Below are positions 17,946 through 28,032 of a stretch of 64,000 bases of DNA, in pieces. The notes under the pieces are model-generated. The model ran no database searches and had not been told where the DNA came from. It saw only the letters and a program-made list of their open reading frames with translations. The stretch is from Paralteromonas sediminis (GTDB lineage Bacteria; Pseudomonadota; Gammaproteobacteria; Enterobacterales; Alteromonadaceae). Location of the stretch: the NCBI RefSeq assembly GCF_003820355.1, contig NZ_RPOK01000006.1, positions 218,552 to 282,551 on the forward strand. Direction: 5' to 3'. A program made the translations under genes and the position numbers. Positions within the stretch are counted from its first letter, which is position 1. Each line of letters starts with the position of its first letter.

Positions 17946-18785
17946 ATGAGCTGGATACAAAAAATACTTCCTAGAACCCAAACATCCACAAAAGGCAATG
18001 TGCCAGAAGGTGTATGGACAAAGTGCTCATCTTGCCAGGCTGTGCTGTACAAATCAGAATTGGAAAAATTGCAGGAAGTCTGTCCCAAGTGTGATCATCA
18101 TATGCGGATCAGTGCTAGGCGTCGCCTGGATGGATTTCTAGATCAATCAAACCGCGAGGAAATCGCGGCTAACCTCGAGCCTCAGGATATCTTGAAGTTT
18201 AAGGATTCGAAGAAATACAAGGACCGTTTGGTCTCTGCGCAAAAAGCAACGAATGAAAAAGATGCGCTGGTAGCAATGAAAGGTGAGCTCAAAGGCATGC
18301 CGATCGTCGTTGCAGCGTTTGAGTTTTCCTTTTTAGGCGGGTCTATGGCGTCCGTGGTTGGCGCGCGTTTCGTCGCAGCGGTCAATGCAGCAATTGAAGC
18401 GAATGCACCGCTCATATGCTTTTCTACCAGTGGTGGGGCACGTATGCAGGAAGCCCTGTTGTCACTCATGCAAATGGCGAAAACATCGGCCGCGCTAGCA
18501 AAACTTAGCGAAAAAGGTTTGCCCTATATTTCAGTATTGACCGACCCAACCATGGGCGGTGTATCTGCTAGCTTAGCTATGTTAGGTGATATCAATGTCG
18601 CTGAACCTAAAGCATTGATTGGTTTCGCTGGCCCGCGAGTGATTGAACAAACGGTGAGAGAAACATTACCCGAAGGTTTTCAGCGAAGCGAGTTCTTGCT
18701 TGAAAAAGGTGCCATCGACATGATTGTTGACAGACGTGATATGCGAGACAAACTTCACGGAATTTTGCTTAAATTACACGCCTGA
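17946..18785 (+). CDS. accD: Acetyl-CoA carboxylase carboxyltransferase subunit beta
   Basis: A 279-aa subunit of the carboxyltransferase that moves CO2 from biotin to acetyl-CoA to form malonyl-CoA, the first step of fatty acid synthesis. The four zinc-finger cysteines Cys27, Cys30, Cys46 and Cys49 are present, followed by the crotonase-fold domain with [11 protein letters not shown] and [17 protein letters not shown] precedes the start. folC starts 2 bp after the stop. Confidence 0.96.
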   Translation: MSWIQKILPRTQTSTKGNVPEGVWTKCSSCQAVLYKSELEKLQEVCPKCDHHMRISARRRLDGFLDQSNREEIAANLEPQDILKFKDSKKYKDRLVSAQKATNEKDALVAMKGELKGMPIVVAAFEFSFLGGSMASVVGARFVAAVNAAIEANAPLICFSTSGGARMQEALLSLMQMAKTSAALAKLSEKGLPYISVLTDPTMGGVSASLAMLGDINVAEPKALIGFAGPRVIEQTVRETLPEGFQRSEFLLEKGAIDMIVDRRDMRDKLHGILLKLHA

Positions 18786-18787
18786 TA

Positions 18788-20023
18788 ATGCGTTCACTGC
18801 AGCAATGGCTGAGTTATCTGGAGTCGATTCACCCCACCTCAATTGATATGGGGTTAGTGCGGGTAAAACGCGTAGCAGACAGACTTGACTTCAACTGGCA
18901 CTCTTCGACAGTTATTACCGTTGGTGGTACCAATGGTAAAGGTACAACCTGTCGCGTGCTTGAGTATCTGCTCCAGGCGCAGGGTCATAGCGTGGCCACT
19001 TATCGCTCCCCGCATTTGCTGGACTATCGCGAGCGTGTAACCTTCAACGGTGAAATGCGCGATGAATCTGAATACACGCAGGCTATGCAGGATGTTGAAG
19101 AGGCCAGAGGCGCTATCACATTAACCTATTTTGAGTTTGGTACCTTAGCCGCTATGCAAATGATGCAGCAGTGGAAACCTGATTTTATATTGCTCGAAGT
19201 CGGCTTGGGTGGCAGGTTAGATGCAACCAATATTGTTGACAATGATTGCGCTGTAATTACATCAATTGGTATTGATCACGAACGCTTTCTTGGCAATACA
19301 AGAGAGTCGGTCGCAACGGAAAAAGCGGGTATATTCCGCGCTCACAAACCTGTGATCATTGGTGAAACTAGCCCGCCCGCACCACTCTTGGAAAAAAGTT
19401 GTGAGTTGCGGAGCCTTGCAAGATGGGCCGGTAAAGACTTCGCTTACCACGAAAATACAGATGGCTCATGGAGTTGGTCAGGAAAGCAAAACGAGTTTGA
19501 CAACTTGCCTTATCCTCAGGTGCCAATACAAAATATGAGTACAGCGCTAGCGACATTGGAAGCCCTAGGGCTAGCATTGGAGACTAAACACATTAATGCC
19601 TGCTGCCGCGAAGCGAGATTACCTGGCCGGCGACAGATTATCCAACGGCATCCTACCGTCCTGGTAGATGTTGCTCATAATCCTCACGCAGCGGCAGACC
19701 TTGTGAAGTATTTAACAACACACAGCTCGGCCAAGCACTACCGATTAGTTGTTGCCATGTTAAATGACAAAGCCACAAAAGAAACATTAGCGTGTTTTGA
19801 GTGTTTAGCGGCGAGCTGGTATTTGTCGTCTACTTCAGGTGAAAGAGGCTTGCCAGCACAAGCGCTGAAGGAAACGTTGAATACAATATGTGCAGCAACC
19901 TGTTATGAGAATATCGAACAGGCTTACTTATCTGCATTAAAAGAGGCAGACCGTGATGACATCATAGTGGTATTTGGCTCTTTTTTAACGGTGGCAGACG
20001 TATTAGCATTAGGGTCTGAGTAA
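18788..20023 (+). CDS. folC: Bifunctional dihydrofolate/folylpolyglutamate synthase
   Basis: A 411-aa Mur-ligase-family ATP enzyme that adds glutamate to dihydropteroate and to folates. The P-loop GTNGKGT is at residues 47-53, and LLEVGLGGRLDATN and DVAHNPHAA are the usual family blocks. It starts 2 bp after accD, so the two are coupled, as in E. coli. Confidence 0.95.
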   Translation: MRSLQQWLSYLESIHPTSIDMGLVRVKRVADRLDFNWHSSTVITVGGTNGKGTTCRVLEYLLQAQGHSVATYRSPHLLDYRERVTFNGEMRDESEYTQAMQDVEEARGAITLTYFEFGTLAAMQMMQQWKPDFILLEVGLGGRLDATNIVDNDCAVITSIGIDHERFLGNTRESVATEKAGIFRAHKPVIIGETSPPAPLLEKSCELRSLARWAGKDFAYHENTDGSWSWSGKQNEFDNLPYPQVPIQNMSTALATLEALGLALETKHINACCREARLPGRRQIIQRHPTVLVDVAHNPHAAADLVKYLTTHSSAKHYRLVVAMLNDKATKETLACFECLAASWYLSSTSGERGLPAQALKETLNTICAATCYENIEQAYLSALKEADRDDIIVVFGSFLTVADVLALGSE

Positions 20024-20052
20024 TTAACCCCAACTGGTTGTAGGAGCGACGC

Positions 20053-20670
20053 TTGTCCAGTCCTTTTCAAAACAGACTAGTCGGCACTGTGATATTAGTG
20101 GCGCTAGCGGTCATTTTCCTGCCTGATTTTTTAGACGGCAAAAAAGAGGCGCGAGAGCCTTTATTCGAAAGTGTGCCTGCGGTACCTGATAAAAAGCCTA
20201 TAGTGAACCCTGAGCCATTTCCCTTGGAACGGGTCGAAAACAATGCCCAGCGACCGGTTGAGATTGTCGCCGCTGCGGCAGATGACGATGCCCTGAAAGA
20301 CAATGAGTCAACTGTCGATGAAAGCAGTCAGGAAATGCCACCTTCATCGGATGAAAATACTATACCCTCTGCTCAGGATTTGGCGAATCAGACCGTGATT
20401 GAAAAACCTGACCCCTCACTTTCAGGTGCAGGTTGGGTAATCCAGTTGGGTAGCTTTCGGCATGAAAAGAATGTCAGGCTTTTACTGGATAAGCTAGAGA
20501 AGGCCGGTTACCGCGCATTTAGCCGTCCCATTCAAACGCAGTCTGGCCCGTTAACCAAGGTGTTTGTCGGTCCGGATGTGCAAAGAAGCAAGTTAGAGGA
20601 TTCCTTACCCCACCTAAAATCACTGACAGGGCTTAATGGTAAAGTCACGCGCTTTTCTGTCTCGCCATAG
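20053..20670 (+). CDS. dedD: SPOR-domain cell-division protein DedD
   Basis: A 205-aa single-pass inner-membrane protein: a transmembrane segment at about residues 7-25, a low-complexity acidic linker, and a C-terminal SPOR domain from about residue 125 (GWVIQLGSFRHEKNVRLLL). SPOR domains bind denuded glycan strands at the septum. The start is TTG 20053 after TAGGAGCG. Position between folC and cvpA matches E. coli dedD. Confidence 0.88.
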   Translation: MSSPFQNRLVGTVILVALAVIFLPDFLDGKKEAREPLFESVPAVPDKKPIVNPEPFPLERVENNAQRPVEIVAAAADDDALKDNESTVDESSQEMPPSSDENTIPSAQDLANQTVIEKPDPSLSGAGWVIQLGSFRHEKNVRLLLDKLEKAGYRAFSRPIQTQSGPLTKVFVGPDVQRSKLEDSLPHLKSLTGLNGKVTRFSVSP

Positions 20671-20754
20671 GTACAACAAATCGTGGTATTCAGAATGGCA
20701 ATCATATAGAATGCGCGCCATCTTGACGTTCTTCAAGCAGTCTGGGTGAGTTAG

Positions 20755-21246
20755 TTGTTAAACTGGATAGACTTTGCACTTATTGGTGTAATAGCGCTTT
20801 CTACAATCATAAGCATTGTAAGAGGGTTTATTAAAGAGGCTATATCACTAGTTGTGTGGTTTGGCGCACTTTTTATCGCTAGCCAGTTTTATCCTGACGT
20901 CGCTGTTTATTTCACTTCAATTGAAGATGCTGTGCTGCGCAATGGTGCGGCGATAGCTGTGCTGTTCGTTTCCACACTGATTGTCGGTGGATTGGCCAAC
21001 TACACCATAGGCCAGTTGGTGAGGGTCACTGGATTATCGGGCACAGACAGAGCTCTGGGTGCAGTTTTTGGTGCATTGAGAGGCGTATTGATTGTGAGTG
21101 CACTATTATTCTTCGTAGATACGTTTACGCCTTCCTCGGAGGCACAATGGTGGCAAGAGTCTGTGTTAATTCCGGAGTTTGCCGTCATCATCGAATGGTT
21201 CTTTGAATACGTCAAAGGTAGTTCAAGTTTTGTTAAACCCGCTTAA
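20755..21246 (+). CDS. cvpA: CvpA family membrane protein
   Basis: A 163-aa protein with four hydrophobic segments and the CvpA start WIDFALIGVIALSTIISIVRG. It is linked to colicin V production and envelope stress in E. coli; the molecular role is not settled. The start is TTG 20755 with GGGTGAG upstream. It is 15 bp ahead of purF, as in E. coli. I looked for an E. coli-type PurR box in the 84 bp upstream and did not find one. Confidence 0.9.
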   Translation: MLNWIDFALIGVIALSTIISIVRGFIKEAISLVVWFGALFIASQFYPDVAVYFTSIEDAVLRNGAAIAVLFVSTLIVGGLANYTIGQLVRVTGLSGTDRALGAVFGALRGVLIVSALLFFVDTFTPSSEAQWWQESVLIPEFAVIIEWFFEYVKGSSSFVKPA

Positions 21247-21261
21247 ACATAGGTATTACTG

Positions 21262-22779
21262 ATGTGTGGTATTGTCGGAATTGTAGGAAAATCGCCAGTT
21301 AATCAATCACTTTACGATGGATTAACGGTATTACAGCACCGAGGTCAGGATGCCGCTGGGATCATGACCATTGATAATGGTGAGCTCAACTTGCGTAAGG
21401 CCAACGGTTTAGTACGTGATGTGTTTCACACACGCCATATGAAACGTCTTACGGGTAATATGGGTATAGGGCATTGTCGTTATCCTACTGCGGGTTCTTC
21501 GAGTTCTGCAGAAGCCCAGCCTTTTTACGTCAATTCTCCCTTTGGCATTGCTTTTGCGCACAACGGTAATTTAACCAATGCCCACGAACTGAAAGAAAAC
21601 TTGTTCAGAACGGCTCGCCGTCATATGAACACAACGTCAGACTCTGAAGTGTTATTAAATATTCTTGCTCATGAGATTCAGCAAATTCCTGATCTGGATA
21701 TCGCACCTCAACAAATGTTTGATGTTGTTGCTAAAGTTCACAAGCAAATTCGGGGAGCCTATGCAGTGGTTGCAGCTATTATCGGGCAGGGCATTGTTGC
21801 CTTTCGCGACCCCAATGGCATTCGACCTCTTGCGCTGGGCAAACGCACCACTGAGTTGGGTGATGAATTCATGGTGGCGTCTGAGAGTGTTGCACTTGAT
21901 GCCGTAGGCTTTCAGTTTATTCGTGATGTTGCGCCCGGTGAGGCTATTTACATCACCGAAGCGGGCGAGCTGCATACCAAACAGTGCTTTGAAGCACCGA
22001 CTCACACGCCTTGTATCTTTGAGTTTGTTTATTTTGCCCGTCCTGACTCATTTATTGATGGTGTGTCTGTGTATGCCTCCAGGGTAAATATGGGGCGCAA
22101 GCTAGGTGAAAAGATCAAACGTGAGTGGGCCGATTTAGATATTGATGTCGTTATCCCTATTCCTGAAACCTCCATGGATGTAGCGCTTCAAATAGCGAAT
22201 ACCCTGCAGTTGCCATATCGGCAAGGCTTTGTAAAAAACCGCTACATTGGCCGTACATTTATCATGCCTGGCCAGACCATGCGCAAAAAATCAGTACGAC
22301 GTAAGCTAAACGCCATATCTTCAGAATTCAAAGGTAAGAATGTACTGCTGGTAGACGATTCTATTGTACGTGGCACTACTTCGGGGCAGATTATCGAGAT
22401 GGCCCGAGAGTCCGGTGCGAAAAAAGTGTACTTTGCCTCTGCTGCTCCGGAAATTCGATTCCCGAATGTGTATGGCATTGATATGCCTTCGGCCAATGAA
22501 TTAATTGCTTACGGCCGTGAGATTGAACAAATCTCCGATCTTATTCGCGCTGATGGGCTAATCTTCCAGGATCTGACAGACTTAGTTGAAGCTGTTAGAG
22601 AAGAAAATACAGCCATTGAGCAGTTTGAAACATCGGTATTTGACGGCAACTATGTGACTGCTGACATTGACCAAAGTTACCTGGAACGTATTGATATGGC
22701 GCGCGGTGAACAGAGTCGAAAAGCCCCAGTGTTGCAGGCTGAACTGACGAACCTAGATATCCATAACTTGGACAGCTAG
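21262..22779 (+). CDS. purF: Amidophosphoribosyltransferase
   Basis: A 505-aa enzyme for the first committed step of purine synthesis, transferring glutamine amide nitrogen to PRPP. The catalytic Cys2 follows the initiator Met (MCGIVGIVG), with QHRGQDAAG behind it. The PRPP-binding signature [14 protein letters not shown] lies at about residues 358-372. Length equals E. coli PurF. It ends the conserved fabB-to-purF block and converges on the Yip1-family gene. Confidence 0.97.
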   Translation: MCGIVGIVGKSPVNQSLYDGLTVLQHRGQDAAGIMTIDNGELNLRKANGLVRDVFHTRHMKRLTGNMGIGHCRYPTAGSSSSAEAQPFYVNSPFGIAFAHNGNLTNAHELKENLFRTARRHMNTTSDSEVLLNILAHEIQQIPDLDIAPQQMFDVVAKVHKQIRGAYAVVAAIIGQGIVAFRDPNGIRPLALGKRTTELGDEFMVASESVALDAVGFQFIRDVAPGEAIYITEAGELHTKQCFEAPTHTPCIFEFVYFARPDSFIDGVSVYASRVNMGRKLGEKIKREWADLDIDVVIPIPETSMDVALQIANTLQLPYRQGFVKNRYIGRTFIMPGQTMRKKSVRRKLNAISSEFKGKNVLLVDDSIVRGTTSGQIIEMARESGAKKVYFASAAPEIRFPNVYGIDMPSANELIAYGREIEQISDLIRADGLIFQDLTDLVEAVREENTAIEQFETSVFDGNYVTADIDQSYLERIDMARGEQSRKAPVLQAELTNLDIHNLDS

Positions 22780-22797
22780 GCTCGCTGTTATTGCGGA

Positions 22798-23397
22798 TCA
22801 GGAAGTAAAGACTGGTCCGCCTAACATTCCCCAAATGATGACCGAGCCAGTCATTAGAATAACCAACAATACTAAGCCACAAGTTACCACTGAACTAGAG
22901 TAAATGAAGCCTTTCTCTTCGGGAATGTGAAGCATGATCGGCACACCTGAATACAGCAGGTAAACCGAGTATGATAAACCGGCTAAACCCACCATCATAA
23001 CGAACCAAAGTGCAGGATATAAACCTGCAAAGCCCACCATAAACAGTGGCGTTGCGGTATACGCAGCCAGTTCGAGTGCTTGCGTATAGGTAGGTTCGGC
23101 ATCAAACGACTTGGCTAGCTCGTGCATCATAATAGCCAAAGCGACAACGCCCGCCACGAGACCAAAATACATGCCAACGCTAAATAGCATGGCGGTTTGT
23201 TCCGTGAGTCTGATTTTATCGCCTACACCAATACTCCAGCCTAAATGCGCAGACGCGTAATAGCAGACAACTGCTGGAATAAGCGCAATGATAGCTATAT
23301 GGCTAAGTGCATAAATATAGCTCTCGTGTTTTTCATCAATGTCTTTCCACTCTTCGCGTGGGTGAGTGTAGATACCCCAGAGGTGATTTAGAATCAT
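22798..23397 (-). CDS. Yip1 family membrane protein
   Basis: A 199-aa protein with five hydrophobic segments and a short N-terminal soluble region containing the Trp-Gly motif HLWGIYTHPREEW typical of bacterial Yip1-domain proteins. Function in bacteria is unknown. It is a single-gene unit between purF and the antiporter gene. Its upstream region has two TGTTAACA palindromes 11 bp apart. Confidence 0.78.
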   Translation of the reverse strand: MILNHLWGIYTHPREEWKDIDEKHESYIYALSHIAIIALIPAVVCYYASAHLGWSIGVGDKIRLTEQTAMLFSVGMYFGLVAGVVALAIMMHELAKSFDAEPTYTQALELAAYTATPLFMVGFAGLYPALWFVMMVGLAGLSYSVYLLYSGVPIMLHIPEEKGFIYSSSVVTCGLVLLVILMTGSVIIWGMLGGPVFTS

Positions 23398-23410
23398 GTT
23401 TGCATCTTTA

Positions 23411-23429
23411 TGTTAACAAGGTGTTAACA
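23411..23429. promoter_or_regulatory. Paired TGTTAACA palindromes before the Yip1-family gene
   Basis: The 8-bp palindrome TGTTAACA occurs twice with an 11-bp period (23411-23418 and 23422-23429), 14 bp upstream of the minus-strand start at 23397. One helical turn between copies suggests a dimeric regulator bound on one DNA face. No regulator is identified. Confidence 0.4.
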
Positions 23430-23531
23430 TGAGTGTGTCGGAATACGGTTAATTAATCAACACATTAAAGGAAATACTGACAAAAAAATCGGTTTAAGTT
23501 GTTTTAACAAGCGGTTATCTGCGCACCTTTA

Positions 23532-24713
23532 TTAGTGCCTCATTGCTTGTTGCAGTGTTAGACGGGTTAGGACAGGGCCTGCGAGTTCGAAAAAAACCGT
23601 CGTACTTACTACGACAGACAAAAGCACCTGTCGGTGGTCAGGAAAATACTGTGCTGCGGCCAATGCTAGGCCTATTCCGACACCAGCCTGGGGTAACATA
23701 GCCAAACCCATCCAGTTCCTGGTCATCGCTGGGGCGCCACTGAGGGTCCCGCCAATAAAAGCACCCAGCCACTTTCCAAGACATCTGGTCACGGTGTAAA
23801 CAAGGCCCAATAAGCCTATTGTTACAATGGCGCTCAAGTCAATACTGGCCCCCGCCAGTACAAAAAATAGCACCATAAATGGCCACTCAATATTTTCAAT
23901 CTCGTGAAAAGGGTAGTCGTGATGACGGGCAAAGTTTGCAATACAAACGCCCATGACGATAGCAGAAATTAAATATGACACATGAAATGCTTGTGCTAAG
24001 CCGCCACACAATAGGACACACCCCATAGCTTCAATGAGCATAGGCTGACCCGGTTTCATTCTACCTGTTAAGTAAGAAGCCGGCAGACCGATTGCCAAAC
24101 CCAATAAAACAGCGCCGCCGATATCCCATGCCACAAAAGCGAGAGAATCTGCGATCGCATGTCCATTGATTGCTGATGCTATGGCAATACACACACCAAA
24201 CAACAGCAGTGCCCAGGCATCGTCGATCGCCACTACCGCCAACAGTGTATTGGCATAGTTTGACTGTAACTTGGATTCATCAATTACATCATAAATCGCT
24301 GCGGGTGCCGTAGCTGATGCTATAGCCCCAAGTAACAAAGCCACATCATAGGACACACCAATCAATGCTGCACCAAGGTAGACCAGTATCGCTGTGACCA
24401 GCGCACCCATTAGGGAAATCCACAAAACCTGGCTACCGCTGTTTCTAAATTGGGCAAAAACAAGCTTGCCTCCCAACAGGAAACCTACCATCAACAAGGC
24501 AATATCTGTGACAAGTTCAAAGCTATTAGTGAGCCCCTCAGGCAGCAGGTTTAACCCTTCACTGCCTGCAGCAACGCCAAGAAGTAATAAAAGGGTTACT
24601 CTTGGCAATGCTGTGCGTTGGCCTACAGCGTTCACTGCTAAGCTGATTAGGAGCAGGGCGCCAATGGCAATGAATATCGCTGACTGGTTGGAAATATCCA
24701 TATTCGATAACAT
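23532..24713 (-). CDS. Cation:proton antiporter (CPA family)
   Basis: A 393-aa polytopic inner-membrane protein with about 11-12 transmembrane segments of the Na+/H+ exchanger fold. The conserved acidic pair is visible in VAIDDAWALLLFG, which is the expected ion-binding region. It lacks the C-terminal nucleotide-binding (TrkA) domains of Kef-type systems. It probably exchanges Na+ or K+ for protons; the ion is not readable. ATG 24701 is an alternative start. Confidence 0.82.
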   Translation of the reverse strand: MLSNMDISNQSAIFIAIGALLLISLAVNAVGQRTALPRVTLLLLLGVAAGSEGLNLLPEGLTNSFELVTDIALLMVGFLLGGKLVFAQFRNSGSQVLWISLMGALVTAILVYLGAALIGVSYDVALLLGAIASATAPAAIYDVIDESKLQSNYANTLLAVVAIDDAWALLLFGVCIAIASAINGHAIADSLAFVAWDIGGAVLLGLAIGLPASYLTGRMKPGQPMLIEAMGCVLLCGGLAQAFHVSYLISAIVMGVCIANFARHHDYPFHEIENIEWPFMVLFFVLAGASIDLSAIVTIGLLGLVYTVTRCLGKWLGAFIGGTLSGAPAMTRNWMGLAMLPQAGVGIGLALAAAQYFPDHRQVLLSVVVSTTVFFELAGPVLTRLTLQQAMRH

Positions 24714-24769
24714 AGTACACTCTTATTGGTCAGCATAATCGCTAATCTATATAAAGCACAATACGCAGA

Positions 24770-25399
24770 ATGAACTATCTGGGACATCTCTATTTCGCTC
24801 AATCAACAGCAGACTCGCATATGGGGAGTTTGCTGGGAGACTTTCGTCGTGGCGTTGATATTAGCCAATTTAATACCGCAACCCTAAAGGCACTGGAAAA
24901 CCATTACAAAGTTGACAAATTTACCGACAGCCATCCCAATGTACTTGCCTCAAAGCGTTTATTTCGTCCAGAAAATAGACGATTTTCAACGGTGGCGCTA
25001 GATATTTTATACGACCACTTTTTGATCCGTCACTGGAGCGATTATCACAACCAGGCATTGCCTCATTTTACAACGGCTAGTTATTCGTTATTAAAAAAAA
25101 GGGTGCCTGTAATGCCTCCAAGAATGAAAGCGGTGGTTTTGCACATGATAGAAAATGACGGCCTTAGCGTCTATCGAACCATGCAGGGGGTAGATAAAGC
25201 CATACAACACGTTGCGAACAGAATTAGATTTGCGAATACGTTTGCTACATGTACTGACGATATCATGCAGCATTATGATGCTTTGTTAGACCATTTCTTA
25301 GTTTTTTTACCCGCTTTGATCAAGCATGTTCAACACGATAATCCAGAACTTCCTTTACCGGGCCACTGTGAAAACGAAATTGGTCGTCAGGCAAAGTAA
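24770..25399 (+). CDS. acpH: Acyl carrier protein phosphodiesterase
   Basis: A 209-aa HD-like hydrolase that removes the phosphopantetheine arm from holo-ACP. The family start MNYLGHLYFA and the blocks GSLLGDFRRG and DILYDHFLIRHW (metal-ligand His/Asp) are present. The last 80 bp (25320-25399) overlap the converging miaE gene, so the final 26 residues of each protein are encoded on opposite strands of the same DNA. Confidence 0.9.
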   Translation: MNYLGHLYFAQSTADSHMGSLLGDFRRGVDISQFNTATLKALENHYKVDKFTDSHPNVLASKRLFRPENRRFSTVALDILYDHFLIRHWSDYHNQALPHFTTASYSLLKKRVPVMPPRMKAVVLHMIENDGLSVYRTMQGVDKAIQHVANRIRFANTFATCTDDIMQHYDALLDHFLVFLPALIKHVQHDNPELPLPGHCENEIGRQAK

Positions 25400-26099
25400 C
25401 TAGCTGGCGTTCTTTTTCGATAAAAAACGCTACTCTAGGCGCAATACTCTCAGTAGCGATTTGTTGCGCTAGGCTAAGATAATCTTCAAAGTGACGCGCT
25501 TCAGAGCGTAACAAAGAGACATAGAATTTACTGATGTTTTCTTCCATGAAAGGGGCGATAGCAGCAAACCGCTCACAACTTCTCGCTTCGATAATGGCAC
25601 CACAAATAAGGGTGTCGATGAGCTTTGCAGGCTCGTGGGTTCGCACGCATCGCATCAGGCCTTTTGCATAGCGTGAAGCGGTCAGGTTGTCATAAGAAAT
25701 ATCACGACTTTGCATAATTTCTAAGACTTGCTGAAAATGGTGAAGCTCTTCTTTAATTAGCAGTACCATCTTGCTAATCATTTCATCACCATGAGCGAAG
25801 TCAGATTTATTAATCAGCTTTTTAGACAAACTGATATGTTGAGAAAAGTCGCCATTCCCTATTTTTCGATAGACAAAGTCTTCAAATGGCTTTAGCCACG
25901 CCAATAATGCATCGCCACTTTCTTTATCAACGGCATAGCGTCTGAGTAACAACATAGCCGTTTGTGCGGCCTTCAACTCGCAGTTTGCGTGATCAATCAG
26001 CAGAACAGCAAAATTTTCAGACCGTTTGGCTTGTGCAAGCCAGGTTTCAGGTGTTTTACAGCCAAGAAATGCATGTATGGGGTTAAGCAAAGTATCCAC
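25320..26099 (-). CDS. miaE: tRNA-(ms2io6A37) hydroxylase MiaE
   Basis: A 259-aa non-haem di-iron monooxygenase that hydroxylates the isopentenyl group of ms2i6A37 in tRNAs reading U-starting codons, using O2. The ferritin-like four-helix ligands appear as HANCELKAAQ, KEELHHFQQVLE, EARSCERFAA and EARHFEDYL. Its 3' end overlaps acpH by 80 bp. Presence points to an aerobic lifestyle. Confidence 0.9.
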   Translation of the reverse strand: MDTLLNPIHAFLGCKTPETWLAQAKRSENFAVLLIDHANCELKAAQTAMLLLRRYAVDKESGDALLAWLKPFEDFVYRKIGNGDFSQHISLSKKLINKSDFAHGDEMISKMVLLIKEELHHFQQVLEIMQSRDISYDNLTASRYAKGLMRCVRTHEPAKLIDTLICGAIIEARSCERFAAIAPFMEENISKFYVSLLRSEARHFEDYLSLAQQIATESIAPRVAFFIEKERQLVTLPDDQFRFHSGPVKEVLDYRVEHA

Positions 26100-26186
26100 G
26101 ATTTTTTCAGGTCATCTTGTTTGCGCTCATTATGCGTAGGCTGATTGTAGAATCAAGCAAAATGGCTGCTTATTGCGCCAATACAG

Positions 26187-27029
26187 TCACGTATTGTTTA
26201 CCTGTAAACGCATAGGCGGTGCTTTTAACCAGTTGTGCTCATGATATTCGCTCTGCGCACAGGTTATATGTAGGGTAAACGCATGCCGAGATGTGTTTGA
26301 ACGATTCGCTGAACTAAAATGCGGTAATACGCCATTAAATACCACCAAGGTGCCCGCTTTCACTTCAAGAGGCACAGCGGTTTCGTCTGCAGGCCAGGTA
26401 ACGTCCGTGAGTTGTTCCAAATTTGTGGTGTTGTCCTCAAACCGTTTAAATTGCTCCTGAAGTGGGTAAGTGGCACCGTTGGGGGCTACCTGCAAGCAAC
26501 CATTATTGAGATTAGCGTCTTCAATGGCCAGCCAAAATGTGACAACGGATTGCGGTGTTGTATAAAAGTAAGTTGCATCCTGATGCCAGCGAACCTCTCC
26601 ACCAATTCTGGGCTGCTTGAAAATATACATGGACTGTCTTATTTCAGGTGCAACCACACCAAGATCGCGGGCGATGTTGGCAATGTCTGCAGACTGACTA
26701 AATTGTTTAAACGTTGGGTTCAGGTTGTGCAGAGCATGGCCAATCTTGTTAATGCTAAGTAACTTTTGCTGTGTGAGATGACCGTTGTCGTCAAAAGCTT
26801 CTTCTTCAAAAAAACACCGAACTTTGTCATCAGAGGATAAAAAGTAATCCTGTTGATTCGTGTAGGACTCTTTTGTTGAAAACGTTGCTCGTGTGGACTC
26901 CGCGTCAAATTGATCGACAATATCAAGCGCGGCCTGCCTGAGCTCATTCATTTGTGCCAGACTAAAGGCATCCTCAATGACCACATACCCATTTTTCTGA
27001 AACGCGTGTTTCTGCTTGAGTGAAAGCAT
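26187..27029 (-). CDS. Phytanoyl-CoA dioxygenase (PhyH) family protein
   Basis: A 280-aa Fe(II)/2-oxoglutarate oxygenase. The metal site is WHQDATYFY (His-x-Asp) plus the distal His in VLPHFSSANRS, and the Arg in TSRHAFTLHI fits the 2-oxoglutarate contact. Substrate is unknown; the family includes ectoine, phytanate and quorum-signal hydroxylases. It has no clear partner gene nearby. Confidence 0.85.
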   Translation of the reverse strand: MLSLKQKHAFQKNGYVVIEDAFSLAQMNELRQAALDIVDQFDAESTRATFSTKESYTNQQDYFLSSDDKVRCFFEEEAFDDNGHLTQQKLLSINKIGHALHNLNPTFKQFSQSADIANIARDLGVVAPEIRQSMYIFKQPRIGGEVRWHQDATYFYTTPQSVVTFWLAIEDANLNNGCLQVAPNGATYPLQEQFKRFEDNTTNLEQLTDVTWPADETAVPLEVKAGTLVVFNGVLPHFSSANRSNTSRHAFTLHITCAQSEYHEHNWLKAPPMRLQVNNT

Positions 27030-27112
27030 AGTTCTTATTCGTTAAACAAGATAAAATCACCATAGCATTGGCAGTATCAGGTTGCCACTATCAACACAAA
27101 GTAGGAATGCTG

Positions 27113-27961
27113 ATGTCACAAAACAGTTTTTCTTGGTTATGTCCTTCTTGTCGGCAGCCACTTCACCACAGTTCTCGAAGTTGGACATGCATAAAAGGTC
27201 ATCAATTTGATTGTGCTAAAGAGGGTTACGTCAATCTAATGTTGGCACAACACAAGAACAGCAAGCAGCCGGGAGACAGTAAAGCCATGGTGGCGGCAAG
27301 ACGGTCATTTTTAGAAAGTGGCAATTATGCGCCACTGGCGAATAAAATGGCCGAAATACTGTTGGCAAATATATCGACAGATGCTCACTCTCATAAACCA
27401 TTTGCACTGTTTGATGCTGGGTGTGGTGAGGGGTATTACCTAAATTATGTTCAAGCGCATGTGGCACCTAAACTGGGCGTGGTGGAAAGTAGTGGCGTAG
27501 ATATCTCAAAATTTGCTGTGCAAAAAGCGGCTAAACAGTACAAAGAGCTACATTTTGCAGTGGCCAGTACCTATGCCATACCGGTTGCTGATGACTCGCA
27601 AGATCTGCTTATACAAGTGTTTGCTCCAAGTAGTGATGAGGAAGTTCACCGCATTATTAAACCCGGTGGGTTTTGGTTGAGAGTCAATCCGGCCGCGGAC
27701 CATCTTCATCAATTAAAGGCTCTGGTTTATGACAAGCCCAAAGCACATGACATGAAGGTGTCCTCGCCACAAGGCTTCAAAAAAATTGTGACAGAGCGCC
27801 TGCGTTTTAACGTATCACTTGACGATAGGCAGAGCAGGGAAAGCTTGCTGATGATGACTCCTTTCTACTGGCAAATCTCCGAGCAAAAAAAGGCGCATTT
27901 ATTGGCGCATTTACAGCAAGTCGAGGCCGACTTTCTGATTGAGTTGTTTCAAACTTGCTGA
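27113..27961 (+). CDS. rlmA: 23S rRNA (guanine-N1)-methyltransferase
   Basis: A 282-aa enzyme that methylates N1 of G745 in 23S rRNA. An N-terminal zinc finger (CPSCRQPL...CIKGHQFD) is followed by KEGYVNLM and a class I methyltransferase domain with LFDAGCGEGYYL. The start is ATG 27113, six bases behind AGGA; upstream ATGs in frame are badly spaced. Confidence 0.92.
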   Translation: MSQNSFSWLCPSCRQPLHHSSRSWTCIKGHQFDCAKEGYVNLMLAQHKNSKQPGDSKAMVAARRSFLESGNYAPLANKMAEILLANISTDAHSHKPFALFDAGCGEGYYLNYVQAHVAPKLGVVESSGVDISKFAVQKAAKQYKELHFAVASTYAIPVADDSQDLLIQVFAPSSDEEVHRIIKPGGFWLRVNPAADHLHQLKALVYDKPKAHDMKVSSPQGFKKIVTERLRFNVSLDDRQSRESLLMMTPFYWQISEQKKAHLLAHLQQVEADFLIELFQTC

Positions 27962-28032
27962 AAAGTCAGGCCCTGTAACTCTTTGTTTAATAGGTTACAA
28001 TCGAATGCGTATTCCATCTTAATGAAAACGCT

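Noticed and set aside
20671..20754. Possible PurR operator upstream of cvpA-purF.
   Set aside because: I searched by eye for the ACGCAAACGTTTGCGT-type palindrome and found no acceptable match.
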